From the NCBI GenBank assembly GCA_021827985.1, contig JAKATL010000002.1:1-64000 (forward strand): a stretch of 64,000 nt of DNA, written 5' to 3'. Positions 34,262 to 42,731 of this stretch are shown piece by piece. Within the stretch, counting starts at the first letter, position 1, and every line of letters begins with the position of its first letter. The position numbers were made by a program, and so were the translations under genes. The notes beneath the pieces were generated by a model, which did not search any database, was not told the origin of the DNA, and saw nothing but the letters and a program-made list of their open reading frames with translations. Source of the DNA: a bacterium (GTDB lineage: Bacteria > Chloroflexota > Dormibacteria > Aeolococcales > Bog-877).

Positions 34262-36961
34262 ATGGACTACGACGTCCTGGTGATTGGAAGCGGCATCGGG
34301 GGGATGGAGTCCGCCCTCAAGCTCGGGGACATGGGCTATCGGGTCCTGGTGGTCGAGAAGGAGGCCTCGGTGGGGGGGAAGATGATCCTCCTCAGCAAGG
34401 TGTTCCCCACCCTGGACTGCGCCAGCTGCATCTCCACGCCCAAGATGGCGGCGACCATCCACCACCCCAACATCACCGTCCGCACCTATGCGGAGGTGGA
34501 GAGGATCCAGCGCCACCCGGATGGCACCTTCTCGGTGTCGATCCGCCAGAACCCACGCTTTGTCGATGAGGCCGCCTGCACCGGCTGCCAGCTCTGTGAG
34601 CAGGCCTGCACGGTGGCCGTCCCCGACCAGTTCAATGCCGACCTGGTGTCCAGGCGGGCCGCGTACATCCCCTTCCCTCAGGCCGTGCCCAAGAAGGCGG
34701 TGGTCGAAAGGCCGGGTACGTCGCCCTGCACCTTCGATTGCCCGGCCGGCATCAAGGCGCATGGGTACGTTTCCCTGGCGCGGAGTGGCGAATACGAGAA
34801 GGCCTTCAACCTGGTCCTGGAGAGCACTCCCCTGGTGGGTAGCCTTGGGCGGGCCTGCTTCGCACCCTGTGAGGATGGCTGCTCGCGCGGATCGCTCGAG
34901 GGCCCCGTGCCGATCCGCCGGATCAAGCGTTTCGTTGCCGACGCCCACTACCAGTCCGAGTTCCCGTTGGGAGTCGAGGCCGGCTCGACCACCGGGAAGC
35001 GGGTGGCGATAGTGGGCTCCGGACCGGCCGGCCTCACCGCGGCCTGGCAGCTGCGCCTGCTGGGACACGAGGTGAAGATCTACGAGGCGGGGCCGGTGGC
35101 GGGAGGAGCCCTCGGCCTCACCATCCCGAACTACCGGCTCCCGAGCGAGGTGGTGGCGGACGACGTGGGCAACGTCACCGCGATCGGAGTTGAGATCGAG
35201 CTCAATCACCGGGTGACCGATCTGGGTGAGCTCACGGACCAGGGCTTTGACGCCGTCCTCGTGGCGACCGGAACGCCGCGCTCGGGACGACTCGGAGTGG
35301 ACGGGGAGGCCCTGCCCCAGGTGGTTCCGTCCCTGGACTTCCTTGAGGCCAGCAAGCTGTGTCGGGGGATGGAGGTCCGGGGGCAGCGGGTGGTGGTCGT
35401 GGGTGGTGGCAACGTCGCCATCGACGCGGCCCGCTCGGCTCGTCGACTGGGGGCCCTGGCCGTGACCGAGGTGTGCCTAGAGACCCGCGCGGAGATGCCG
35501 GCCTTCGACTGGGAGGTCGATGAGGCTCTGGCCGAGGGGGTGCATCTGGAGGACGGCTGGGGAATCGCCAGGGTCCTAGGCCACGACCGGGTGGAGGGGA
35601 TCGAGCTCAAACGCTGCACCGCGGTATTCGACGCCCAGGGCCGCTTCCACCCCGCCTATGACGAGGGCGAGCGCCAGAGCATCGCCTGCGACCTGGTGGT
35701 GGTGGCGATCGGGATGGGGCCGGACACCGAATCCTTCGCCCCCCTGCTCGACCGCCGGGGAAACGGGACTCTGGCAGTTGATCCGGGCACCCTGCAGTCT
35801 CGGGTCCCCAAGATCTTCGCCTGCGGGGACGTGGTTGACGGCGCCACCATGATCACGACCGCGGTTGGCCAGGGACGCCGCGCCGCCCACATGATCGACC
35901 GCTTCCTCAACTCCCAGGAGTTTGACCCGGAGGAGTTCAATCTGCTCCTGCCCCGGGTCGAGGCCCAGGATGTGCTGCGGCGGCAGAAGACGCACAGCCG
36001 GAAGGATGCCCTGGGGTCGGGCAAGGAGCTGGTCCTGGATCCCCGCGACTTCCACGAGATCGAGGCTCCCCTGAGTGAGGCCGAGGTGCACTACAGCGCC
36101 GGTCGCTGCCTGGACTGTGGGGTGTGCTCCGAGTGCCACGAGTGCGTGAACGTCTGCCCGGCCGATGCCATCCATCTGGACATGCGACCGGAGAAGGTGG
36201 AGACGGAAGTGGCGGCGGTGGTGGTCTCCACCGGCTTCAAGCTGTTCCCGGCGGACCTCAAGCCCCAGTACGGGTTCGGTCGCTTCAAGAATGTCATCAC
36301 CGGGATGCAGATGGACCGGCTGCTGGCTCCGACCCGGCCCTTCAACACCGTGCTCAGGCCCGGTGATGGAAAGGTCCCGGAGCGGATCGCCTACGTGATG
36401 TGCACCGGCTCGCGGGACCAGACAGTGGGCAACCCACTCTGCTCCCGGATCTGCTGCATGTATTCCATCAAGCAGAACCAGCTCATCATGGGAGCCCTTC
36501 CCCTGGCTGACGTCACCGTGTTCACCATTGACGTGCGCACCGCCGGCAAGGGATATGACGAGTTCTACGTCCAGGCCGAGGCGATGGGAACCACCTTCAT
36601 CAAGGGCCGGATCGCCGAGATCCGGGAGCTGGACAACGGCGACCTGGTCCTCCGCTACGAGGACATCGAGCACGGTGGCGAGATCCGGGAGGCCGAGTTC
36701 GACCTGGTGGTCCTGGCGGTGGGCGTGCAGCCCAACCTGGACACCCGCCAGCTGTTCGGCGAGGGCGAGCTCCAGCACGACCCCTACTACTACGTGGAGG
36801 AGGTGGACGAGGACCTCAACCCCGGGCAGACCAGCATCGAGGGGGTGTTCGTCGCCGGCGCGGCGTCCGGGGCCAAGGACATACCCGAGTCGATCCTCCA
36901 CGCCGGGGCGGCCGTGGCCCAGGCCGCGGCCCACGTCGAGGCCCTGAGGGTGAGGTCATGA
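34262..36961 (+). CDS. hdrA: HdrA with an inserted GltD-type NAD(P)H module
   Basis: 899 residues from the ATG at 34262. HdrA N-half: FAD-binding VLVIGSGIGGMESALKLGDMG (about 5-25), CASC (53-56) and CTGCQLCEQAC (107-116). Then a GltD-like module: cysteine domain (156-207), FAD GxGxxG (250-256) and NAD(P)H GGGNVAIDAARSARRL (381-396), ending near 550. HdrA resumes with a [4Fe-4S] region (CLDCGVCSECHECVNVCP, 616-632) and the second half of its FAD domain (CTGSRD, LCSRICC). Ordinary HdrA of heterodisulfide reductase has no such insert. The fusion would let the Hdr complex exchange electrons directly with NAD(P)H. Overlaps the next gene by ATGA. Confidence 0.88.
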   Translation: MDYDVLVIGSGIGGMESALKLGDMGYRVLVVEKEASVGGKMILLSKVFPTLDCASCISTPKMAATIHHPNITVRTYAEVERIQRHPDGTFSVSIRQNPRFVDEAACTGCQLCEQACTVAVPDQFNADLVSRRAAYIPFPQAVPKKAVVERPGTSPCTFDCPAGIKAHGYVSLARSGEYEKAFNLVLESTPLVGSLGRACFAPCEDGCSRGSLEGPVPIRRIKRFVADAHYQSEFPLGVEAGSTTGKRVAIVGSGPAGLTAAWQLRLLGHEVKIYEAGPVAGGALGLTIPNYRLPSEVVADDVGNVTAIGVEIELNHRVTDLGELTDQGFDAVLVATGTPRSGRLGVDGEALPQVVPSLDFLEASKLCRGMEVRGQRVVVVGGGNVAIDAARSARRLGALAVTEVCLETRAEMPAFDWEVDEALAEGVHLEDGWGIARVLGHDRVEGIELKRCTAVFDAQGRFHPAYDEGERQSIACDLVVVAIGMGPDTESFAPLLDRRGNGTLAVDPGTLQSRVPKIFACGDVVDGATMITTAVGQGRRAAHMIDRFLNSQEFDPEEFNLLLPRVEAQDVLRRQKTHSRKDALGSGKELVLDPRDFHEIEAPLSEAEVHYSAGRCLDCGVCSECHECVNVCPADAIHLDMRPEKVETEVAAVVVSTGFKLFPADLKPQYGFGRFKNVITGMQMDRLLAPTRPFNTVLRPGDGKVPERIAYVMCTGSRDQTVGNPLCSRICCMYSIKQNQLIMGALPLADVTVFTIDVRTAGKGYDEFYVQAEAMGTTFIKGRIAEIRELDNGDLVLRYEDIEHGGEIREAEFDLVVLAVGVQPNLDTRQLFGEGELQHDPYYYVEEVDEDLNPGQTSIEGVFVAGAASGAKDIPESILHAGAAVAQAAAHVEALRVRS

Positions 36962-38688
36962 GCGAGCGCAAGATCGGCGTCTACGTCTGCCAGTGCGGCG
37001 GCAACATCTCCGACTACGTGGACGTGGAGCGGGTCCGCCAGGCCGTGGCCGAAGACCCCGACGTGGTGGTGGCCCGAACCGCGATGTTCACCTGCTCAGA
37101 CGCCACCCAGGACGAGATCGCCGACGACATCAAGCTCGATGACCTGGACGGACTGGTGGTCGCCTCCTGCTCCCCCAAGCTCCACACCTTCACCTTCCGC
37201 GGAGTGGCCCGCCGCGCCGGCCTCAACCCCTACCGCTACACGCAGGTGAACCTGCGCGAGCAGGACTCCTGGGCCCACACCGACGATCGCCTAGGCGCGA
37301 CCGAGAAGGCGATTCGCCTGGTGCGAGCCGGGATCGCCCGCACCCGTCTGCTCGAGCCGCTCGACCCGACCGTGGTGGAGACCGTTCCCCGGGCGCTGGT
37401 CATCGGTGCCGGGATCGCGGGGCTGCGAGCCGCGATCGGGCTGGCGGACATAGGCCTTGGGGTGGTCCTCATCGAGCGCGAGGCGGAGGTGGGGGGGCAT
37501 GTGCGGGAGCTGGGGACCATGTATCCGCACGACCGCCAGGGGCAGGAGTTGATCTCGGAGCTCCTGGGTGAGGTCCGGCGCCGGGAGGGCATCGCGCTCT
37601 TCACCAACGCCGAACTGGTGCGCAAGGGCGGCACCTTCGGGAATTACGAGGTGGACATCCGGACCCGCGGCGACTCCAACATGACCCGCCGCTTCGAGGT
37701 GGGCTCGATCATCGTCGCCACGGGATTCGACAGCTATCTCCCGGAAGAGGGGGAGTACGGCTACGGCATCCCCGGTGTCCTGACCCTCCCGGAGTTCAAG
37801 AAGCTGGTGGATGCCAGCGAAGGCCCGCTGGTCTACGGGGACCGTCCGGTCCGCTCGGTCGCCTACATCTACTGCGTCGGGAGCCGCCAGGGCGAGAGCG
37901 GACCGCACCAGTACTGCTCGCGCTTCTGCTGCACCTCGGCGGTGCACACCGACCTGGAGCTCCGGGCCAAGGCCCCCAAGGTCCACCAGTACCACCTCTA
38001 CCGGGACATGCGCACCTATGGACGCTACGAGCTCCTCTACAACGATTCCCGGGAGAAGGGCTCCGCCTACCTTAAGTTCGCACCCGACACCCCTCCTGAG
38101 GTTCAGCGCCGTGGGGACGGCCAGCTGGAGGTAAGGGTCCATGACCAGCTCGCCAGCCAGGAGGAGGTCAACCTGGACGTGGACCTGGTGGTCCTGGTGA
38201 CCGGGATGGTGCCCCGCTCGAACCAGGAGCTGATCCAAAGGCTCAAGCTGCCCGTGGGCCGAGACGGTTTCTTCAACGAGATCCACCCCAAGCTCCGACC
38301 GGTGGAGACAGTGGTGGACGGGGTGGCCATCTGCGGCGCGTGCCAGTTCCCCAAGACGGCGGGGGAGAGCGTGGCCTCCGGGCTGGCGGCGGTCTCCTGG
38401 AGCGCCGCCATGCTCAAGCAGGGGAGGGCCGAGCTGGATCCCCAGGTGGCGACCGTGGATCCGGACCTCTGCACCTTCTGCGGGGTCTGCATGGAGGCCT
38501 GCCCGTACGGCGCCATCGGGCAGCAGGAGCTGGGCGGGAGCCGCCAGGTGGCGGTCATCGACCCGGCCACCTGCAAGGGCTGCGGCGGCTGCGCCCCGCT
38601 CTGTCCGGAGCACGCCATCAACGTACTCGGATACACCGGTAGGGAGGTGGAGGCGATGATCGAGAGCCTGGCCGCGGGGGTCGCCTGA
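36958..38688 (+). CDS. Second HdrA-like flavoprotein
   Basis: 576 residues. N-terminal HdrA domain with the CQCGGNISDYVD motif and CSPKLH (about 1-135), FAD-binding RALVIGAGIAGLRAAIGL (about 142-160) with GGHVRELGTMYPH, CVGSRQGE and the paired-cysteine YCSRFCC, and two C-terminal [4Fe-4S] motifs (CTFCGVCMEACP, CKGCGGCAPLCP). This is canonical HdrA architecture. Two adjacent HdrA subunits suggest a heteromeric core in which this one faces HdrC/HdrB and the GltD-fused one faces NAD(P)H. Confidence 0.88.
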   Translation: MSERKIGVYVCQCGGNISDYVDVERVRQAVAEDPDVVVARTAMFTCSDATQDEIADDIKLDDLDGLVVASCSPKLHTFTFRGVARRAGLNPYRYTQVNLREQDSWAHTDDRLGATEKAIRLVRAGIARTRLLEPLDPTVVETVPRALVIGAGIAGLRAAIGLADIGLGVVLIEREAEVGGHVRELGTMYPHDRQGQELISELLGEVRRREGIALFTNAELVRKGGTFGNYEVDIRTRGDSNMTRRFEVGSIIVATGFDSYLPEEGEYGYGIPGVLTLPEFKKLVDASEGPLVYGDRPVRSVAYIYCVGSRQGESGPHQYCSRFCCTSAVHTDLELRAKAPKVHQYHLYRDMRTYGRYELLYNDSREKGSAYLKFAPDTPPEVQRRGDGQLEVRVHDQLASQEEVNLDVDLVVLVTGMVPRSNQELIQRLKLPVGRDGFFNEIHPKLRPVETVVDGVAICGACQFPKTAGESVASGLAAVSWSAAMLKQGRAELDPQVATVDPDLCTFCGVCMEACPYGAIGQQELGGSRQVAVIDPATCKGCGGCAPLCPEHAINVLGYTGREVEAMIESLAAGVA

Positions 38689-38689
38689 G

Positions 38690-38938
38690 ATGGTCGTTGA
38701 GAGCCGCGACCTGCGCGAGGTGATCCGAGAGGAGCCGCTTCGGCGCCGCGAGATCCTGAGGGCGGTGGCCGACGGTCCACGCACCGTGCCGGAGATCGCC
38801 GGAATGATCGGCTGCCCCACCCACGAGGTCATGTACTGGGTGATGGGGATGCGCAAGTACGGGTACCTCGCCGAGAGCTCCGAGGCCGATGATGATGGGC
38901 TCTTCCACTACCGGGCGCTGGAGCGGCTTGCGCCATGA
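38690..38938 (+). CDS. Small winged-helix protein within the hdr operon
   Basis: 82 residues. Helix-turn-helix pattern EEPLRRREILRAVADGPRTVPEIAGMIGCPTHEVMYWVMGMRKYG fits a winged-helix (MarR/ArsR-like) domain and little else. The ATG starts one base after the hdrA stop and its end overlaps hdrC by four bases, so it is made in step with the enzyme. It may be a local regulator or a DNA-binding fold reused as an assembly factor. Confidence 0.7.
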   Translation: MVVESRDLREVIREEPLRRREILRAVADGPRTVPEIAGMIGCPTHEVMYWVMGMRKYGYLAESSEADDDGLFHYRALERLAP

Positions 38939-39249
38939 CCGCCACGCTCCAGCCCGACCTGGCGGAGAGGGTGGGGATGGACCCCGCCTTCAATCCCTCG
39001 GCCTGCATGAACTGCGGCATCTGCACCGCCATCTGCCCCCTTGGGCTGCGCCATCTTCCCCGCGAGGTGTTCGCCTACGTGGTCCTGGGGATGGAGGAGG
39101 AGGTGCTCCAGCATCAGGAGGAGGTGTTCTCCTGCCTGCTCTGCAAGCTCTGTGAGGTGAGCTGCCCGGCGGGCGTGCACATCACCGAGAACGTGCGGGC
39201 GCTCCGGCACTACTTCGACCGCAACGTTTTCCGCCTACAGGGGAGGTGA
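38935..39249 (+). CDS. hdrC: HdrC-like ferredoxin subunit
   Basis: 104 residues with two CxxCxxCxxxCP motifs (CMNCGICTAICP and CLLCKLCEVSCP), the hallmark of HdrC. It wires electrons between HdrA and HdrB. Length is shorter than methanogen HdrC, as in sulfur-oxidiser Hdr-like subunits. Overlaps the winged-helix gene by four bases and precedes hdrB by three. Confidence 0.88.
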   Translation: MTATLQPDLAERVGMDPAFNPSACMNCGICTAICPLGLRHLPREVFAYVVLGMEEEVLQHQEEVFSCLLCKLCEVSCPAGVHITENVRALRHYFDRNVFRLQGR

Positions 39250-39252
39250 GGG

Positions 39253-40239
39253 ATGCCCCTGGCCACCTCCGACACCATCGCGATCCTGGCCGACAACCTG
39301 CGGCTGCGCAAGTCGGTGCTTCCCATCCCCGCCGCCAATGCCATCCGCTGGACGGAGGGGCTGCACCTGCGTCGGGGCGGGGACACCGTCCTCTACACCG
39401 GGCAGATGTACCAGCTGATCCCCTACATCGAGCAGCTGGTGGCCGCGGAGGAGCGGCTGGGGGACTCCTTCCTGGCCGGCTTCACCGGATTTGGTCGCCA
39501 GGTGAACCGGGTCCTGAACCTCGCCGGGTTCATGGCCCACCCCAGCTCTGCGGAGCGGTCGGTGTACGACCGGATCCCCCACAACGTGGCCCTGCTCTTG
39601 CGTCGAGCCGGGGTCGACTTCGGGTCCCTGTTCGAGGATGACCTCTACTCGGGGGCGCTCATCTACGACCTCGGGGTGGACGAGGTCCTGGCCGCCCACG
39701 CCCGCACCGTGTACGAGGTCTTCCAGAAGTACGAGGTGAAGGAGGTCATCACCATCGACCCCCACACCACCAACATGCTGCGCTCGGTCTACCCCACGTT
39801 CATTCCCGGTTATGAGCTCAAGGTGCGCAGCTACCTGGAGGTGCTGGCGGAGCGCGGCTTCGGACCCACGCGCAGGCTGGCCGGAGAGGTGGCCATCCAC
39901 GACTCGTGCGTCTTCGCCCGCTACGAGGGGGTGGTGGACGCCCCCCGCCAGCTCCTGGACCAAGCCGGGCTCACGGTGCGCGAGCCGGCCCACAGCGGCA
40001 TCATGACCTGGTGCTGCGGCGGACCGGCCGAGTCCCTCTTCCCCAGGCGGGCGGCTGAGCAGGCGGCCCGGCGGGTCGGCGAGCTGCGGGCGGTGGCGGG
40101 CCGGGCGGTCACCATGTGCCCGCTTTGCTTCGTCAATCTGGAGAAGGCAGCCGAAGACGTGATCGCCATCGAGGACATCTCCGACTACCTGTTGCGGGCC
40201 TGCGAGGGCCCGGAAGGAGAGTCAGATGGACAGCTCTAA
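39253..40239 (+). CDS. hdrB: HdrB-like CCG-domain subunit with a degenerate first motif
   Basis: 328 residues. The C-terminal cysteine-rich CCG module is intact: IHDSCVFARYEG, then WCCGGPAESLFP, then CPLC, ligands for the non-cubane cluster that does disulfide chemistry in HdrB. The N-terminal module has lost its cysteines: YTGQMYQLIPY stands where a YxGC motif is expected and TGFGRQ where a CCG is expected. One non-cubane cluster site is therefore predicted, not two. It overlaps the dsrE gene by 14 bases. Confidence 0.85.
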   Translation: MPLATSDTIAILADNLRLRKSVLPIPAANAIRWTEGLHLRRGGDTVLYTGQMYQLIPYIEQLVAAEERLGDSFLAGFTGFGRQVNRVLNLAGFMAHPSSAERSVYDRIPHNVALLLRRAGVDFGSLFEDDLYSGALIYDLGVDEVLAAHARTVYEVFQKYEVKEVITIDPHTTNMLRSVYPTFIPGYELKVRSYLEVLAERGFGPTRRLAGEVAIHDSCVFARYEGVVDAPRQLLDQAGLTVREPAHSGIMTWCCGGPAESLFPRRAAEQAARRVGELRAVAGRAVTMCPLCFVNLEKAAEDVIAIEDISDYLLRACEGPEGESDGQL

Positions 40240-40702
40240 GAAGACCCTCATCGTGTTCAGCGGAGATCTGGACCGGGCCATCGCCGCCTTCATCATCGCC
40301 ACCGGAGCCGCTGCCATGGGCGATGAGGTGACCATGTTCTTCACCTTCTGGGGGCTCAACATTCTGCGCAAGAGCTCGGCACCGCACCACCACAAGGCCC
40401 TGCTCCAGGCGATGTTCGGGGCCATGATGCCCCGGGGCACCGCCCGGCTCCGGCTCTCGCAGATGAACTTCCTGGGTCTGGGTCCGCGCCTGATGCGCCG
40501 GGTGATGCGCCAGCAGAACGTCATGTCCCTGGAGGAGCTGATGGCCAGCGCGCGCGAGCAGGGCGTGAAGATGATCGCCTGCAAGATGTCCATGGACGTG
40601 CTCGGCCTGTCCGAGGATGAGCTCGTCGACGGTCTGGACTACGTCGGGGTGGCCAGCTACCTGGCCGAGGCTGACCAAGCCTCGGTGAACCTTTTCGTCT
40701 GA
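40226..40702 (+). CDS. DsrE-family sulfurtransferase
   Basis: 158 residues, GGAAGGAGAG ribosome site. DsrE fold: KTLIVFSGDLDRAIAAFIIATGAAAMGDEVTMFFTFWGL, and one conserved Cys (C119 in MIACKMSMDVLG). The HHH stretch and long central insert are typical of DsrE2/DsrE3-type peripheral proteins. Such proteins pass persulfide sulfur with TusA in Hdr-like sulfur oxidation. Related to the protein at 45726-46235. Confidence 0.85.
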   Translation: MDSSKKTLIVFSGDLDRAIAAFIIATGAAAMGDEVTMFFTFWGLNILRKSSAPHHHKALLQAMFGAMMPRGTARLRLSQMNFLGLGPRLMRRVMRQQNVMSLEELMASAREQGVKMIACKMSMDVLGLSEDELVDGLDYVGVASYLAEADQASVNLFV

Positions 40703-40715
40703 TGGAGTTGGGGGG

Positions 40716-41135
40716 ATGAAGATGGCCAAGATGGTTGTCGGGCTGGCGAGCGGCAGCGAGGAGACGCTGCTGGTGGCCTCCACCGTGATCGGAGGAGCGG
40801 TGGCTCTGGACCAGCGGGTTGACCTGTACCTTCTCCTGGGCGGGGCCCGAGCCTTCCGCCGGGACGTGGCCACTAGTGAAAGCCCCACCTACGACCACCC
40901 GGAACTCCGGGCCGAGATGGAAGCGGGGATTGCCAAGCACAAGATCCCGCTCCCCATGGCTCAGCTGCGCAACCTGAAGGCGCAGGGCGACCTGCACATC
41001 CACGCCTGCGCCACCGCCGGCAAGATCTGGGGCGCGGAGCAGCTCTCCGACTTCAGCGACCTCGTTGACGACATCGTGGGCGTCGGCGAGTACGTGATCG
41101 CCTGCGCGGAAGCCGACGCGGTCCAGACGCTCTGA
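40716..41135 (+). CDS. DsrE/F-like sulfur-relay protein
   Basis: 139 residues. VVGLASGSEETLLVASTVIGGAVALDQRVDLYLLLGG fits the first half of the DsrE/F fold; candidate sulfur-carrying cysteines are C98 (HIHACATAGKIWG) and C130 (YVIACAEAD). A second ATG two codons in is possible. Fourteen bases after the preceding dsrE-like gene, it closes the first half of the island. Confidence 0.72.
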   Translation: MKMAKMVVGLASGSEETLLVASTVIGGAVALDQRVDLYLLLGGARAFRRDVATSESPTYDHPELRAEMEAGIAKHKIPLPMAQLRNLKAQGDLHIHACATAGKIWGAEQLSDFSDLVDDIVGVGEYVIACAEADAVQTL

Positions 41136-41174
41136 CGAAACCGGGCGGCGGGACCATCTCGGTGCCGCGCCTCG

Positions 41175-41217
41175 GCTCGCCGTAAGGGTGGCGAGCAGGG
41201 CACGCCAGCGGCTGGCG
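41175..41217 (+). terminator. Two tandem hairpins after the first sulfur operon
   Basis: GCTCGCC (41175-41181) pairs with GGCGAGC (41190-41196), and CGCCAGC (41203-41209) with GCTGGCG (41211-41217). They lie 40 bases after the last gene of the operon and just before the aldehyde dehydrogenase remnant on the other strand. No T-run is present. Confidence 0.5.
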
Positions 41218-41229
41218 CCCGAACCGGGA

Positions 41230-41523
41230 TCAGAGCTGGAGCGACTTCGCGGCCAAAAACTCCTCGATCCCGTACCGGCCGAATTCCCGACCATACCCCG
41301 ACTGGCGGACGCCTCCGAAGGGAGCCTCGGTGCTGAATGCCCCGCCGTTCACCTCAACGGTCCCCGCCCGCAGGCGTTGGGCCACGGCCAGAGCTCGCTG
41401 CTGGTCCGCTGACCAGACCGCCGCGGCCAGCCCGTAGGGCGTCCCGTTGGCGATCTCCACAGCATGGTCGTCGCCATCATCACCGATGACGCACAGCACC
41501 GGGCCGAAGATCTCCTCCTGGGC
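41230..41523 (-). pseudogene. 3' remnant of a duplicated aldehyde dehydrogenase gene
   Basis: The last 97 codons (from [10 protein letters not shown] to KSLQL) match the C-terminus of the intact dehydrogenase at 46404-47840 almost residue for residue ([37 protein letters not shown]). The rest of the gene, including the catalytic Cys and Glu, is missing; homology stops near 41523, where the TnpB-related fragment begins on the other strand. It is a truncated duplicate. Confidence 0.85.
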
Positions 41524-42495
41524 GTAGGGGGACTCACCCGGTACCGCTTCCAGGCTGAAGTTCGCTCCTCGTACCGCCAGGCAGAGTGGCTGGCCCAGGT
41601 CGGGGCTCACCGGGCGGTCGCCTACACCATCTCCTGCAACCCTGCCCATGACCGGTTCTACCTCGATGCCAGTTTCACCCCGGCATCCCCTCTTAGGGTC
41701 GCGGCTTACCAGGATCTGCTCTCCGACCCGGCCGCGCGCACCCTGGCGGTGGACCACAACCGTGGCTTCCTCGCCCCCGCCCTGCTCGACCGCTTCGGCA
41801 ACCCGGTGGGCTGGCTGCCCCACATCGCACTGGTGACCGAGGACCGGTCCGCCTGGACCAGGGACGGGCACCTGCGCCAGGCGATCACCGACCTTCTGGA
41901 CCTGGCCGAGGCGGGAGGCGCCAGGTCCATCACCATTGAGGACCTCGGCTTCTCGGAGATGCGCTCGACCGGCCGGGAGCAACACGGCTCCCGGCGCTGG
42001 GTCCGCAAGGTGGTCTCGGGGATGCCGACCGGCGAGTTCTCGGATCGATTGGTGGCGATGGCCTCCAGGCGGGGCATCGCGGTGGTTGGAGTCCCCGCCG
42101 CTCACTCCTCGATCTGGGGCAGGCAGCACTGGCTGGCTCCCCTCTGGGCACAGCATCAGCAGGTATCCGGGCACACGGCCACGGCCGTGGTGCTCGGCAG
42201 AAGGGCACTCGGGCACTCGGCCCGGCGCCGACCACCGGCAAGTCCAGGTGTGACCACATCCGACCGGAGGATCGAAGCGGCGGGGCAACCCGTTGCTGTG
42301 GAGAGCTACCACGTGGGAAGCGTCGGCCCGGCGGGTACCGGGTGCCAGGGCCAGTCCAAGCTCCGAAGGCGCCAGGGCCACCACCCACGTGGCGCAAGAC
42401 CCGAAACGGCGACGGCTTGCTTGGCAGAGTCCAGGTCGGGAAGGACCGCTCGTCCCGACCGGGTGTCGCTTATGGACACTCAGCAGGGACGGTAG
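41524..42495 (+). mobile_element. Truncated, probably inactive TnpB-related fragment
   Basis: The frame runs unbroken to 42495, but the N-terminal half of a TnpB is missing and its apparent start at 41464 lies in antisense aldehyde dehydrogenase sequence. Homology begins near [21 protein letters not shown]. RuvC-like motifs: first Asp in LAVDHNRG and Glu in SITIEDLGF are kept. The third block, usually VDPAYTSxWG, reads [11 protein letters not shown], so the last acidic residue is lost. No CxxC zinc finger. The C-terminal [20 protein letters not shown] resembles Streptomyces TnpB-related proteins. A decayed IS605/IS607-type element. Confidence 0.72.
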
Positions 42496-42527
42496 GGAAG
42501 AGCTTGCCCCCAGCTCCTCTCGCTCGC

Positions 42528-42554
42528 GGTCGCAGCCGGGACGCCGCTGCGACC
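42528..42554. repeat. 9-bp hairpin downstream of the TnpB fragment
   Basis: GGTCGCAGC (42528-42536) and GCTGCGACC (42546-42554) are perfect complements with a nine-base loop. It lies 33 bases after the stop, where the right end and guide-RNA-encoding part of IS605-type elements is expected. It may be a remnant of that end. The rest of 42496-42731 shows nothing else. Confidence 0.4.
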
Positions 42555-42731
42555 GTAGCCCCAGCCCGGTCCCACTCCCGGCGGCAGCCGCCGCTGCGGG
42601 CGGCGCATCCCACCTGGAGTTGCTGCGGCTGGCGGCCGCTGTCGCCGCCCACTGACGGTCATGGCCCGCGTGGTTCCTTCCATGCCCGGTGGGGGAAATC
42701 GCCCTGTGCCGCGGCCGGTCCCAGCTCCAGT

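Noticed and set aside
41464-41523. Start of the TnpB-like frame at 41464
   Set aside because: The first 20 codons are the antisense of aldehyde dehydrogenase sequence, so the start is an accident of the junction.
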